DNA from: Acidobacteriota bacterium
Lineage (GTDB): Bacteria; Acidobacteriota; Terriglobia; Bryobacterales; Bryobacteraceae
NCBI GenBank assembly: GCA_023436715.1
Contig: JAEZIJ010000258.1
Coordinates: 1-31,294, forward strand
Reading direction: 5' to 3'
DNA: 31,294 bases
The notes beneath the pieces are model-generated. The model did not search any database and had not been told where the DNA came from. It saw only the letters and a program-made list of their open reading frames with translations. Every line of letters starts with the position of its first letter. Positions within the stretch are counted from its first letter, which is position 1. Both the position numbers and the translations under genes were made by a program. Below, piece after piece: positions 15,439 to 24,318 of the stretch.

Positions 15439-16392
15439 TCAGAGCGCCTGCAACACTTCGAAATCCACGTTCCCGCCGGAGAGAATTACCCCGACTGAAC
15501 GGATTCCCGCCGGCAGCTTATGGAAGAGCACCGCCGCGGCCGGCACTGCCCCGCTCGGCTCGACGAGGATTTTCATCCGCGTGAGCAGAAAGCGCATCGC
15601 CGCCCTGATCTCCTCCTCGCTCACCAAAACGATGTCCTCGGCGAGTTCGCGCAGAATCGGAAATGTGATCGCTCCGGGACGCGTTGCACGCAGACCGTCC
15701 GCGAGCGTCTTCGGCGGCGCGATCTCCACTCGATCTCCCGCGCGGAACGACAGGAATGTGTCGTTGGCGTCCTCCGGTTCAGCGCCGAAAATACGAATCT
15801 TCGGGTTGACGCTCCTGGCCGCGATGGCGCAGCCGGAAAGCAGTCCGCCCCCGCCCACCGGCGCGATCAGCGCATCGAGTTCGGGCGCCTGCTCCAGCAG
15901 TTCGAGCGCGGTAGTTCCCTGGCCGGCGATCGTCCACGGGTGGTCATAGGGGGGCACGAGAGTGGCACCTGTTTCGGCGGCGATGCGGGCGCCGATGGCT
16001 TCCCTGTTCTCGCGCAGACGGTCGTATATGACAATATCCGCTCCGTAGCAACGCGTGGCCTCGACTTTCGAGCGCGGCGCATCATCTGGCATCACGAGCG
16101 TCGCGGGTATCCCTACGTGCCGCGCCGCGATCGCCACTGCCTGCGCGTGGTTGCCGGACGAATACGCCACCACCCCCCGCCCGGCATCCTCGCGCGGGAT
16201 CGAAAAGATGAAGTTCGCAGCGCCGCGAATCTTGAACGCGCCGCCCCGCTGCAGGTTCTCGCACTTGAAGTGCGCGTGCAGCCCGGCCTCGGCATCGAAA
16301 CTTCTTGAAGTGAGCACCGGCGTGCGGTGGGCGATAGGACGAATTCTTTCGGCGGCTTCCCGGATCTGCTCCGGTTGGATTCGGTCGGTCAC
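15439..16392 (-). CDS. PLP-dependent threonine/serine dehydratase-like protein
   Basis: Fold-type II PLP enzyme of 317 residues, without the C-terminal ACT-like regulatory domain of biosynthetic IlvA. Schiff-base Lys54 is in GGAFKIRGA (50-58), the substrate loop is SSGNHAQ (78-84), the phosphate-binding glycine loop is PVGGGGLLSG, and C-terminal ILSGGNVD carries the residue contacting the pyridine nitrogen. This fits catabolic threonine dehydratase, serine racemase or threo-3-hydroxyaspartate ammonia-lyase; sequence alone does not separate these. The GTG start at 16392 matches the family N-terminus. A -10-like TAAAAT ends 6 nt before the GTG and no Shine-Dalgarno is present. Confidence 0.9.
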   Translation of the reverse strand: MTDRIQPEQIREAAERIRPIAHRTPVLTSRSFDAEAGLHAHFKCENLQRGGAFKIRGAANFIFSIPREDAGRGVVAYSSGNHAQAVAIAARHVGIPATLVMPDDAPRSKVEATRCYGADIVIYDRLRENREAIGARIAAETGATLVPPYDHPWTIAGQGTTALELLEQAPELDALIAPVGGGGLLSGCAIAARSVNPKIRIFGAEPEDANDTFLSFRAGDRVEIAPPKTLADGLRATRPGAITFPILRELAEDIVLVSEEEIRAAMRFLLTRMKILVEPSGAVPAAAVLFHKLPAGIRSVGVILSGGNVDFEVLQAL

Positions 16393-16398
16393 TGGATT

Positions 16399-16404
16399 AT
16401 TTTA
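16399..16404 (-). promoter_or_regulatory. -10-like TAAAAT of the dehydratase gene
   Basis: Hexamer ends 6 nt before the GTG at 16392; no Shine-Dalgarno between. Confidence 0.4.
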
Positions 16405-16453
16405 CAATCCCGCTACGTGACGGCTCATTTACACTGAGAAGCAGGAGGGGATT

Positions 16454-16927
16454 ATGCCGGCAAAGATTCCAGAGGGATTTCATACCGTCACTCCAGCGCT
16501 GACCGTGAGTGACGGGGCAAAGGCAATCGATTTCTACAAGCGTGCGTTCGGCGCTACCGAGATTTTCCGAATGAATGCGCCGGGAGGCAAGATCGGTCAC
16601 GCCGAGCTGAAGATCGGCGATTCCATTGTCATGCTCGGGGACGAGTTCCCGATGGGGGCGCGCTCGCCGCAGTCGGCCGGAGGCACTACCGTGACTCTTC
16701 ACCTGTACGTGCAGGACGTCGATGCTGCATTCAAGCAGGCGATCGGAGCAGGTGGGAAGGCAGACATGCCGCCAACGGATATGTTTTGGGGCGACCGGTA
16801 CGGGAAGCTCACGGATCCCTTCGGCCATTCATGGGGTCTGTCGACTCACGTCAAAGACGTTAGTCCCGAGGAGATGAAGAAGGGCGCTGACGAGGCATTC
16901 GCAAAGCTCCAGGCGCAGCACGGGTAG
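16454..16927 (+). CDS. VOC-family (glyoxalase/PhnB-like) protein
   Basis: 157 residues with the paired beta-alpha-beta-beta-beta modules of the vicinal oxygen chelate superfamily. The family-typical segments are VTPALTVSDGAKAIDFYKRA, GKIGHAELKIGDSIVMLGDE, TVTLHLYVQDVDAAFKQA, and WGDRYGKLTDPFGHSWGLST. The closest recognisable group is PhnB/YdcJ-like 'glyoxalase/bleomycin resistance' proteins. The substrate is unknown. A strong AGGAGGGG precedes the ATG at 16454 with 5-6 nt spacing. The C-terminal Lys/Glu/Ala helix (SPEEMKKGADEAFAKLQ) is common in this subgroup. Confidence 0.88.
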   Translation: MPAKIPEGFHTVTPALTVSDGAKAIDFYKRAFGATEIFRMNAPGGKIGHAELKIGDSIVMLGDEFPMGARSPQSAGGTTVTLHLYVQDVDAAFKQAIGAGGKADMPPTDMFWGDRYGKLTDPFGHSWGLSTHVKDVSPEEMKKGADEAFAKLQAQHG

Positions 16928-16963
16928 AATACACGTGGGGCCGGTACAATAGTCCTTTAGGCT

Positions 16964-18289
16964 GTGACCGGTCCCATCCACATCATCGGCGGCGGACTAG
17001 CGGGCTGCGAAGCCGCATGGCAAGCGGCACGCGCAGGATGCTCCGTCGTGCTCCACGAGATGCGCCCCGCCAGGCCGACGCCGGCTCACAAGACGGCTCG
17101 CTTCGCGGAACTCGTGTGCAGCAATTCACTGAAGACCGAGCAGGAGAATTCGGCTCCGTGGCTGCTCAAGAAGGAGTTGCGCGCGCTCGGTTCGCTGCTG
17201 CTCGAGGCCGCGGCCGATGCACGGGTTCCCGGCGGCCACGCGCTCACGGTGGACCGGGAGCGGTTTGCCGAGAAGGTAACTGAGGCCATCGAGGCAGAGC
17301 CTGCGATCGAGGTCCGGCGGGAGGAAGTGGAGACCGTTCCCGGCGGCATCGTCGTGATTGCCACGGGCCCGCTGACGAGTGACGCCCTCGCCCGGGACAT
17401 TGCCCGGCTTACGGGTTCCCAGCGGCTCTATTTCTACGATGCAATCAGTCCGATCGTCGAGGCCGATTCCGTGGACACGGCGATTGCGTTCCGCGCCTCG
17501 CGTTACGACAAGTCGCTCGATGCGTCCGGGGATTACCTGAACTGCCCCTTTGACAAGGATCAATACGAGCGCTTCATCGAAGCGCTGCTCGCGGCCGAGA
17601 TCGTAAGCGCGCATATTCCGGACGACGTTCCATTTTTCGAGGCCTGCCTGCCGGTAGAGGAGATCGCGCGCCGGGGCCGCGATACGCTGCGATTCGGCCC
17701 GATGAAGCCCATGGGCCTGGTCGACCCGCGCACCGGGCGGCGCCCCTACGCCGTCGTGCAGTTGCGGCAGGAGAACCTGCGGGCCGATAGCTACAACCTC
17801 GTAGGGTTTCAGAACCACATGCGATACGGCGATCAGGCGCGCGTGCTGCGCATGATTCCCGGACTCGAACGCGCGGAGTTCATCCGCTTCGGCCAGGTCC
17901 ATCGCAACACATACATCAACGCCCCCGCCCTGCTCACTCCGAATCTCGATCTGAGGGCCAGGGCAGGGTGCTTCTTCGCGGGACAGATTTCGGGCGTCGA
18001 AGGCTACGTGGAATCGATCGCAACCGGTTTGATCGCGGGCCGGAACGCCGCCGCCCTCGCCCATGGAGAACAGCCGTTCCCGTTTCCGCCCGAGACTGCG
18101 CTCGGGTCGCTTTGCCGGTACGTTTCCGGCGCCGACCCGGCCCGCTACCAGCCCGCGAACATCACGTTCGACCTGCTGCCGCAGCTTGACGAGGAAACGC
18201 GCCTGCGTCTCCGCAAAGACAAGCACGCGCGGCACGCCGAGGTCTGCCGCCGCGCAATCGAGGCGATGAACGCCTGCGTTGAAGATTAG
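16964..18289 (+). CDS. trmFO: Methylenetetrahydrofolate-tRNA-(uracil-5-)-methyltransferase TrmFO
   Basis: Flavoprotein that methylates U54 of tRNA (T-loop ribothymidine) using methylene-tetrahydrofolate and FADH2. 441 residues. The N-terminal FAD dinucleotide fold is IIGGGLAGCEAAW (7-19). CSNSLK (52-57) and FEACLPVEE (225-233) carry Cys52 and Cys228, equivalent to the two catalytic cysteines described for TrmFO. FGPMKPMGLVDPRTG and the C-terminal GQISGVEGYVES are also diagnostic. The start is GTG at 16964; a -10-like TACAAT (16945-16950) lies 13 nt upstream and there is no strong Shine-Dalgarno. A repeat hairpin follows downstream. Confidence 0.97.
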   Translation: MTGPIHIIGGGLAGCEAAWQAARAGCSVVLHEMRPARPTPAHKTARFAELVCSNSLKTEQENSAPWLLKKELRALGSLLLEAAADARVPGGHALTVDRERFAEKVTEAIEAEPAIEVRREEVETVPGGIVVIATGPLTSDALARDIARLTGSQRLYFYDAISPIVEADSVDTAIAFRASRYDKSLDASGDYLNCPFDKDQYERFIEALLAAEIVSAHIPDDVPFFEACLPVEEIARRGRDTLRFGPMKPMGLVDPRTGRRPYAVVQLRQENLRADSYNLVGFQNHMRYGDQARVLRMIPGLERAEFIRFGQVHRNTYINAPALLTPNLDLRARAGCFFAGQISGVEGYVESIATGLIAGRNAAALAHGEQPFPFPPETALGSLCRYVSGADPARYQPANITFDLLPQLDEETRLRLRKDKHARHAEVCRRAIEAMNACVED

Positions 18290-18306
18290 CCGGGGCGTGC
18301 CCGGAC

Positions 18307-18380
18307 ATCGGCGTTGATCCGCGTTCATCTGCGGCCAAAATGCCTTTATCAGCCGCCGATCAACACCGATGAACGCCGAT
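18307..18380. repeat. REP-like hairpin, copy 2, downstream of trmFO
   Basis: Arms 18307-18335 and 18352-18380 (29 nt) are complementary at 24 positions, with a 16-nt loop. The same GATnAACnC periodic subunit as at 12289-12364 is present. Both copies follow the stop codon of a plus-strand gene by less than 30 nt. The remainder of 18290-18520 holds no gene I can support. Confidence 0.8.
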
Positions 18381-18520
18381 TTCTCACGGCGCGCGTTACT
18401 GACTTTCATTCCTTGGTTGCGGCCCGAAACGGGCCATGCCCGAACTCCCTCGCGGTCGATCATTGCACAGAGTTCTGAGCGATTTCCGCCCGCGCGCCCA
18501 CTATAGTCCTTGGGGGTGGT

Positions 18521-21040
18521 GTGTCCGATCCTCTAATAGCGCCCCTGCTGGCTGTTGCGGCGGGCGTGATTGCGGCGCGGTTCTCGGGGTTCGGGGAACG
18601 CGAACTGTGGTGCGCGAGCCTCGCGCTCGCCGCGCTCGCGGTGTTTGCGCTTTGGAAAAGCACGCGGCGGGCCGCCATCGCATGCTGCCTCGCCGCGCTT
18701 TTCTTCGCCGGAATTATCGTAGGCGCCGCACACCGGCCCTCGCCGCGCCCGGAACTCGATGCCGCGCCTCGCGAGGTGGTGATCCTGGCAGGCTGCGTTG
18801 TCGAGCCGCCGGTGTTCTCGGCCGACCGCGAGCAGTTCGTTCTGGAACTCGAGCCGGGAGCGCGGGTTCAAATCAGCATCTATCCGAAAGAGGGGGCGCC
18901 GGCGCCCGCTCTGCGCTACGGGCAGCGAATCGAAGTGGACGCCCGCGTACGGCCAACGCGGAACTTCCGAAATCCCGGCTCGTTTGACTACGCCGGGTAC
19001 ATGGCCCGCAAGGATATCTACTGGACGGCGTCGATGCCTACAGGCGGCGTCGTGCGGCCGCTCGCGGGCGAGTGCGGATCCTGGTTCAGCCGCTCCGTCT
19101 TTGCTCTCCGCGGCGTGGCGCTTGACCGCATCGACAGGCTCTATCCGGGCGACTCCTACAACGCCGCTATGATGCGAGCCGTGCTGATCGGCGATTCGTC
19201 GAAGCTCGAGAAGGTCTGGACCGAGGACTTCCGCCGCACCGGGACCTACCACGCCCTCGTGATTTCCGGCCTCCACATCACTGTGCTGGCCGGGGTCTTT
19301 CTGTTCCTGCTGCGCTTGTGTTTCGTCCCGCACGGGTTCGCGCTCGTTGCCACCGCGCTCGCCGGCTGGCTCTACGCGCTGGTTTCGGGCTGGCAGGCGC
19401 CCGTGATTCGCGCCGCCGCCGGTTTCACTCTGTTCGTTGCGGTCCGTTACTTCCATCGGAAGCCGCGAATATTGAACCTCCTGGCCGCCGTTGCCCTTGG
19501 CTTCCTTATCTGCGATCCCGAGCAGATGTTCGAGGCGAGCTTCCAACTCTCGTTCCTCTCGGTGGCGGCTATCGGCGCGCTCGCGGCGCCGTTGATCGAG
19601 CGCACCTCAGCGCCGCTTGCCGGCGGCCTGCCCGGTCTCGGCGAGCCCGGCCGCGACCCGCACCTGGACCGGCGCACGGCCCATTTCCGGGTGGAACTGC
19701 GTTTGATCGCTGAAACCCTTGCATTGTGGACGCGGATTTCGACCCGGCTCTGGCTTGCCGCCATCGGTCTTATCGCTCGCGCGTTCTTCTTCGCCTACGA
19801 GACCGCCGTGGTCTCCACCACGATCCAGTTCGGGCTCGCGCTGCCGATGGCGCTCTACTTCCACCGGCTCTCGATTACCGGCGTCTCCGCGAATATCTTC
19901 ATGATGCTGCCGATGTCGGCCATCGTTCCCGTGGGATTTTTCGCAATATTCACGGGATGGAAGCTACCTGCCGTGTTCGCCGGATGGCTGCTAGGGTTCT
20001 CGCATTGGGTCGCGCGGTTGCACGCCGGATGGGAGCCGGACTGGCGCATTCCCGACCCTCCGTTGTGGCTCGCGGTCGCGCTGACGGCCTCTCTGCTGGC
20101 CATGGCCGCGTCCCGCCGCCGCGCTGTCCTGCTGCCGGCTGTGTGCGTTTCGGCGGTTCTGCTGGCAGTCGTCATCGTCCATCCGTTCGGCGCCAAAATC
20201 GAGCCGAACACGGTCGAGTTGACTGCCATCGACGTGGGTCAGAGCGAGAGTCTCCTCCTTGCGTTTCCGGACGGCAAGCTCATGATTGTGGATGGCGGCG
20301 GCACACCCGCATTCGGCCCGCGGCGCAAGGCGCGGCTCGATATCGGAGAGGACGTTGTGTCGCCTTACCTGTGGAGCCGTTCGATCAGGCGGGTCGATAC
20401 CGTCGTGCTGTCGCACGCGCATGAGGACCATATCGGGGGCCTGGAGGCCATCATCGAGAACTTCCGCCCCCGTGAGTTGTGGACCGGCGCCGCGGGAAAC
20501 AGTGCCGGCTGGCTCCGCCTGAGGGAACTCGCTCAGCGCCGGGGCGTGCGGATCGTGCCGCTTCGTGCTGAAGCCAAATTCGCATACGGGGGCGCGGACC
20601 TCGAAGTCCTTGCACCCTTGGCCGGTTACGAGGCTGACGAAACAGTGCGGAACAACGACTCGCTCGCCTTCCGTGTGCGCTACGGCCGCCACTCGTTTCT
20701 TCTGACCGGCGATATCGAGAAGCAGGTCGAATGGGAACTCGCGGCGCGCGGTGTACTCGCAAGGAGCGACGTCCTCAAGGTGGCCCATCACGGCAGCCGG
20801 ACATCAAGCAGCGCGCCCTTCCTCGACGCCGTGCAGCCGGCCTTCGGCCTGATCTCGGTAGGTTACGGAAACTCGTTCAACATGCCGAACGCCGATGTCC
20901 TGCAGCGCCTGGCTGAACGCCACGCACAGGTGCTGCGAACGGACGACTGGGGCTTGGTCACCGTCCGTACCGATGGACGGCGTTTCGGCCTCGATACGGC
21001 ACGCTGGTCCGAACCGCGCGGGTTGTACGGCGCGTTCTGA
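18521..21040 (+). CDS. comEC: DNA internalization competence protein ComEC/Rec2
   Basis: Inner-membrane channel through which single-stranded DNA enters during natural transformation. 839 residues with the full three-part layout. First is an N-terminal membrane and OB-like region (about 1-190). Next is the polytopic Competence domain (about 215-510), containing ALVISGLHITVLAG and FQLSFLSVAAIGALAAPLI. Last is a C-terminal metallo-beta-lactamase-like domain with DVGQSESLLL (571-580), SHAHEDHIGGL (HxHxDH at 632-637), LLTGDIEKQ (Asp731) and KVAHHGS (His756/His757). The metal motif is intact, so the nuclease-like domain may be active. The start is taken as GTG at 18521; TATAGT lies 13 nt upstream. 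No other competence genes are in the window. Confidence 0.93.
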   Translation: MSDPLIAPLLAVAAGVIAARFSGFGERELWCASLALAALAVFALWKSTRRAAIACCLAALFFAGIIVGAAHRPSPRPELDAAPREVVILAGCVVEPPVFSADREQFVLELEPGARVQISIYPKEGAPAPALRYGQRIEVDARVRPTRNFRNPGSFDYAGYMARKDIYWTASMPTGGVVRPLAGECGSWFSRSVFALRGVALDRIDRLYPGDSYNAAMMRAVLIGDSSKLEKVWTEDFRRTGTYHALVISGLHITVLAGVFLFLLRLCFVPHGFALVATALAGWLYALVSGWQAPVIRAAAGFTLFVAVRYFHRKPRILNLLAAVALGFLICDPEQMFEASFQLSFLSVAAIGALAAPLIERTSAPLAGGLPGLGEPGRDPHLDRRTAHFRVELRLIAETLALWTRISTRLWLAAIGLIARAFFFAYETAVVSTTIQFGLALPMALYFHRLSITGVSANIFMMLPMSAIVPVGFFAIFTGWKLPAVFAGWLLGFSHWVARLHAGWEPDWRIPDPPLWLAVALTASLLAMAASRRRAVLLPAVCVSAVLLAVVIVHPFGAKIEPNTVELTAIDVGQSESLLLAFPDGKLMIVDGGGTPAFGPRRKARLDIGEDVVSPYLWSRSIRRVDTVVLSHAHEDHIGGLEAIIENFRPRELWTGAAGNSAGWLRLRELAQRRGVRIVPLRAEAKFAYGGADLEVLAPLAGYEADETVRNNDSLAFRVRYGRHSFLLTGDIEKQVEWELAARGVLARSDVLKVAHHGSRTSSSAPFLDAVQPAFGLISVGYGNSFNMPNADVLQRLAERHAQVLRTDDWGLVTVRTDGRRFGLDTARWSEPRGLYGAF

Positions 21041-21041
21041 C

Positions 21042-21359
21042 CTACTCCGTGCCGCCGCTCCCGGATTCGAATTCGCGCTCGGCCTCCTCGGCCGCGGACG
21101 GTCCCGCCTCCTCGGCTTCCGCGATTGCCTGCCGCGCTTCTTCCAGGCGGATTTTCGGCACCCGCACCTCGAAGGGCAAACTCGGGAACACCGTTCCGCT
21201 GACGAGCACCGAAGGGATGCCCTGCGCATCGAGGATGCTGCGGATCCCGATCGCGAGCATCTCCGAATCGGGCGCATCGGAAACGAACACCGGGACCATA
21301 TCCAGATCGTGCGAAAGATCGAGCGGCCCTGGCGCGAAGTCCTTCCTTTCTTCTGCCAT
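21042..21359 (-). CDS. DUF2007-type putative signal-transducing protein
   Basis: 105 residues. The core MVPVFVSDAPDSEMLAIGIR, then SILDAQGIPSVLVSG and FEVRVPKIRLEEARQAI, matches the small DUF2007 (PF09413) fold, with an acidic C-terminal tail. Its molecular role is unknown. The start MAEERKDF at 21359 is chosen because the fold begins shortly after it. A -10-like TATCCT ends 6 nt before this ATG without a Shine-Dalgarno. It ends 1 bp from the convergent comEC stop. Confidence 0.8.
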   Translation of the reverse strand: MAEERKDFAPGPLDLSHDLDMVPVFVSDAPDSEMLAIGIRSILDAQGIPSVLVSGTVFPSLPFEVRVPKIRLEEARQAIAEAEEAGPSAAEEAEREFESGSGGTE

Positions 21360-21365
21360 GGTCCC

Positions 21366-21371
21366 AGGATA
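21366..21371 (-). promoter_or_regulatory. -10-like TATCCT of the DUF2007-type gene
   Basis: Hexamer ends 6 nt before the ATG at 21359; no Shine-Dalgarno between. Confidence 0.35.
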
Positions 21372-21432
21372 CTTGAGAACGTGGAACGCGATCCGCGCTC
21401 TTCCGTTAGAATAGTTGCGAGGGGGATCCAAG

Positions 21433-21723
21433 ATGCAAACAACAGAGAAGATCATGTGGTTAATGTTCGGCGCGACAATTGGTGCTGGGGTCGCCCTGCT
21501 GTACGCTCCCCAGACCGGCAAGGATACGCGCAAGCTCATTCGCCGTAGCGCGGAAGACGCAAAGGACGCCATTGCCGAAGCCAGCGAGCGCATTAAGGAC
21601 ACGATTTCCGAAACCGGCGAGACCATCATCGATGCCGGCAGGGACGCTTACCGCAAAAGCATGACCGCGGCGACGGGAGCCGCGGAAGGCGCGGCCGGGC
21701 TGTTCGGACGCAGTCGCGCGTAG
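21433..21723 (+). CDS. YtxH-like membrane-anchored small protein
   Basis: 96 residues. One N-terminal transmembrane helix with glycines (MWLMFGATIGAGVALLYAP) is followed by TGKDTRKLIRR, then a long amphipathic, Ala/Glu/Lys/Thr-rich helix. This is the YtxH/general stress protein layout. In other bacteria these are stress-induced, with no clear mechanism. The ATG at 21433 follows GGGGGATCCAAG; TAGAAT (about 20 nt upstream) may be the -10. pruA follows after 22 bp on the same strand. Confidence 0.8.
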   Translation: MQTTEKIMWLMFGATIGAGVALLYAPQTGKDTRKLIRRSAEDAKDAIAEASERIKDTISETGETIIDAGRDAYRKSMTAATGAAEGAAGLFGRSRA

Positions 21724-21745
21724 CCCGCAGGCAAGGGGGAAGTCA

Positions 21746-23326
21746 ATGACCGCAGAACGGGCCGTGCCGCTCAAATCGCTGCCGGCCTTTCAGAACGAAC
21801 CGTACATGGATTTCTCGCGGCCCGAAAACCGCGAGGCGGCGCGGCGCGCGTACGAGCACGTGCGCGCGCAGTTCGGCCGCGACTACCAGATCTCGATTGG
21901 GGGCGAGCGTTTCGCCACCGGGCAGAAGCTCGAATCGAGGAATCCTTCGCGGCCCGCCGAAATCGCCGGCATTCATCATAAGGCAACGCCGGAACTGGCG
22001 CGTCGCGCGGTAGAGAACGCTCAGGCATTCTTTCCGGAATGGAGCCATGTGCCCGCCGAAGAACGCGTGGCGATGCTGCTCCGCGCAGCCTCCATCCTGC
22101 GCGAACGCAAGCTCGAGTTCGACGCCTGGCTGGTTGCCGAAGCCGGGAAGACCTGGCCCGAGGCCGAGGCCGACGTCTCCGAGGCCATCGATTTTTGCGA
22201 GTACTACGCGCGCGAGATGCTGCGGCTCAGCGGCCCGCAACCCGTCGTTCAACTGCCGGGTGAGCAGGACCGCATGGTCTACCTGCCGCTTGGCGTTGGC
22301 GTCATCATCCCGCCCTGGAATTTCCCGCTGGCCATCCTCGCCGGTATGACGGCCGCGGCGCTCGTCACGGGCAACACCGTCGTCGTCAAGCCTTCGAGCG
22401 ATACACCGACGATCGCGGCCCAGTTCGCCCAGGTGCTCTCCGATGCCGGTTTCCCTGCGCGCAGCTTCACACTGCTCGTGGGCAGCGGCGGCGAAGTGGG
22501 CGACGTTTTGGTCGAGCACCCGAAGACGCGGTTCGTTTCCTTCACCGGGTCGAAGGCCGTCGGCCTGCGCATCAATGAACTGGCCGCGAAGCCGCAGCCG
22601 GGCCAGATCTGGATCAAGCGCGTGGTGGCTGAAATGGGCGGTAAAGACGCCATCATAGTAGACAGAGAGGCCGATCTCGACCGCGCCGTCGATGGCGTGC
22701 TGGCATCGGCTTTCGGCTACCAGGGACAGAAGTGCTCGGCCTGTTCCCGCGCCATTGTCGATGAATCGGTGTACGACGAGTTTTTGGCTCGCCTGCGGCC
22801 AAAGGTCGAGGCGATCAAAGTCGGCCCCTCCGAGGATCTCGAGAACTATATGGGCCCCGTGATCAATGACGGCGCCCGCAAGAACATTCTCCAGTACATC
22901 GAGACCGGTAAAAAGGAAGGCCGCCTGATCGCGGGCGGCGAACCCGGCGACGGCGAGGGGTATTTTATCCGTCCCACCGTGATTGCCGACGTTCCGCCCG
23001 AAGCCAGGATTTTCCAGGAGGAGATCTTCGGCCCCGTCCTGGCAGTCACCAAAGCGCGCGATTTCGACGAGGCGCTCGACTTCGCGAACCGCTCCGAATA
23101 CGGCCTTACCGGCGCCGTCTTCACGGATAACCGGGAGAAGCTCGAGAAAGCTGCGGATCGGTTCTTTGTCGGCAACCTCTACTTAAACCGGAAATGCACC
23201 GGTGCGATGGTGGGGGCGCACCCGTTCGGCGGGTTTAACATGTCCGGAACGGATTCCAAGGCCGGAGGCCCCGACTACCTGTTGCTTTTCGTACAAGCCA
23301 AGGCCATCGCGGAAAGGGTCGGCTAG
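21746..23326 (+). CDS. pruA: L-glutamate gamma-semialdehyde (delta-1-pyrroline-5-carboxylate) dehydrogenase
   Basis: Oxidises glutamate-gamma-semialdehyde to glutamate with NAD+, the second step of proline catabolism. 526 residues, the size of the RocA/PruA-type monofunctional enzyme. The N-terminus (LPAFQNEPYMDFSRPENR) is specific to this group. IPPWNFPLAI, FTGSKAVG, EMGGKDAI (Glu296) and GYQGQKCSACSR (catalytic Cys330) form the aldehyde dehydrogenase core. GGFNMSGTDSKAGGPDYL is a C-terminal family signature. GGGGGA precedes the ATG. No proline dehydrogenase lies in the window. It converges on the sigma-54 activator gene with 13 bp between stops. Confidence 0.96.
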   Translation: MTAERAVPLKSLPAFQNEPYMDFSRPENREAARRAYEHVRAQFGRDYQISIGGERFATGQKLESRNPSRPAEIAGIHHKATPELARRAVENAQAFFPEWSHVPAEERVAMLLRAASILRERKLEFDAWLVAEAGKTWPEAEADVSEAIDFCEYYAREMLRLSGPQPVVQLPGEQDRMVYLPLGVGVIIPPWNFPLAILAGMTAAALVTGNTVVVKPSSDTPTIAAQFAQVLSDAGFPARSFTLLVGSGGEVGDVLVEHPKTRFVSFTGSKAVGLRINELAAKPQPGQIWIKRVVAEMGGKDAIIVDREADLDRAVDGVLASAFGYQGQKCSACSRAIVDESVYDEFLARLRPKVEAIKVGPSEDLENYMGPVINDGARKNILQYIETGKKEGRLIAGGEPGDGEGYFIRPTVIADVPPEARIFQEEIFGPVLAVTKARDFDEALDFANRSEYGLTGAVFTDNREKLEKAADRFFVGNLYLNRKCTGAMVGAHPFGGFNMSGTDSKAGGPDYLLLFVQAKAIAERVG

Positions 23327-23339
23327 CCAGTGTGGCACT

Positions 23340-24302
23340 TTACAGGTTGTACTCTTTGATCTTACGGTAGAGGGTCGTGCGCCCGATTCCGAGCAGTTCG
23401 GCGGCGCGCGACCTGTCTCCCTCCGTATGCCGCAGCGCGTTCGCGATGGCCTTCCGCTCCACTTCATCCAACCGTAAGACCGGCGGCGGCTCGGGTGTCA
23501 CCGCCTCGCTGAGGATCGCCAGATCGTGCGCGGCCTGCTCCGCTGCACGCGCGCCGGCGAGAGCCGTGGGCAGGTCCGCGGCGCTCAAATAGGGCCCTGA
23601 GTTTACCGCCACCAACCGCTGGATGCAGTTCTCCAGTTCCCTGACATTGCCCGGCCATTCGTATTCCACGAGCACTTTGAGCAATTCGGGGTTGATCTCA
23701 TGGCACGCGCCGTACCGTTCGAGGAAGTACGCGGCCAGCTCGGGGATATCTTCCTTCCGGTCACGCAAGGGAGGCAGGCGCAGCGTGACTACGTTGAGAC
23801 GGTAGTAAAGGTCGCGCCGGAAGCTGCCGCGTTCCACCTCGCGCGCAAGCTCGCGGTTCGTAGCGGCAATCACGCGAAAATCCGCTTTGCGCCGCTCAAT
23901 GCCGCCGACCGGGCGAATCTCTTTTTCCTGGAGCACCCGGAGCAGCTTCGCCTGCATATCGAGCGGGAATTCTCCGATCTCATCGAAGAACGCGGTGCCG
24001 CCCTCGGCGAGTGAAATCAGGCCGGGCTTGTTTGCGATTGCGCCCGTGAAAGCGCCTTTCGTGTGGCCGAACAGTTCGGTTTCGAGGAGCGTGCCGAGCA
24101 GGGAACAATCGATCGGCACAAACAAACCGGCCGGGTTCACTTCGTGGATGGCACGCGCGACGACTTCCTTACCGGTTCCGGATTCACCGAGCAGCAGCAC
24201 GGGGGATCGCGTGCGTCCGACTTTCCGGATGAGACGGCGCACATCCTCGATCCGGGGCGAATGGCCGGCCAGACCGCAAGGGGCATCGACAAGCGCGGGC
24301 AA
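23340..24302 (-). CDS. Sigma-54-dependent transcriptional activator without receiver domain
   Basis: 320 residues: an AAA+ sigma-54 interaction domain plus a C-terminal Fis-type helix-turn-helix. Walker A is GESGTGKE (39-46), the sigma-54 contact loop GAFTGA (83-88), Walker B GGTAFFDEIG (101-110). FRRDLYYRLNVVTLRLPPLRDR carries the arginine-finger region, and the HTH is GDRSRAAELLGIGRTTLYRK (about 295-315). There is no N-terminal sensory domain, as in PspF-type activators, so control would come from a partner protein. The TTG at 24302 has GGAGG 5 nt upstream. It lies 16 bp downstream of rlpA on the same strand, suggesting an operon, but its target is unknown. Confidence 0.93.
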   Translation of the reverse strand: MPALVDAPCGLAGHSPRIEDVRRLIRKVGRTRSPVLLLGESGTGKEVVARAIHEVNPAGLFVPIDCSLLGTLLETELFGHTKGAFTGAIANKPGLISLAEGGTAFFDEIGEFPLDMQAKLLRVLQEKEIRPVGGIERRKADFRVIAATNRELAREVERGSFRRDLYYRLNVVTLRLPPLRDRKEDIPELAAYFLERYGACHEINPELLKVLVEYEWPGNVRELENCIQRLVAVNSGPYLSAADLPTALAGARAAEQAAHDLAILSEAVTPEPPPVLRLDEVERKAIANALRHTEGDRSRAAELLGIGRTTLYRKIKEYNL

Positions 24303-24318
24303 GAAGTCCTCCGGAAAA

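Noticed and set aside
17126..18463. 445-codon minus-strand frame opposite trmFO
   Set aside because: Shadow of a strongly recognised gene (TrmFO) on the other strand, with no recognisable domain.
23340..24302. Full NtrC-type response regulator
   Set aside because: No receiver domain; the Walker A motif is at residue 39 and the upstream DNA belongs to rlpA.
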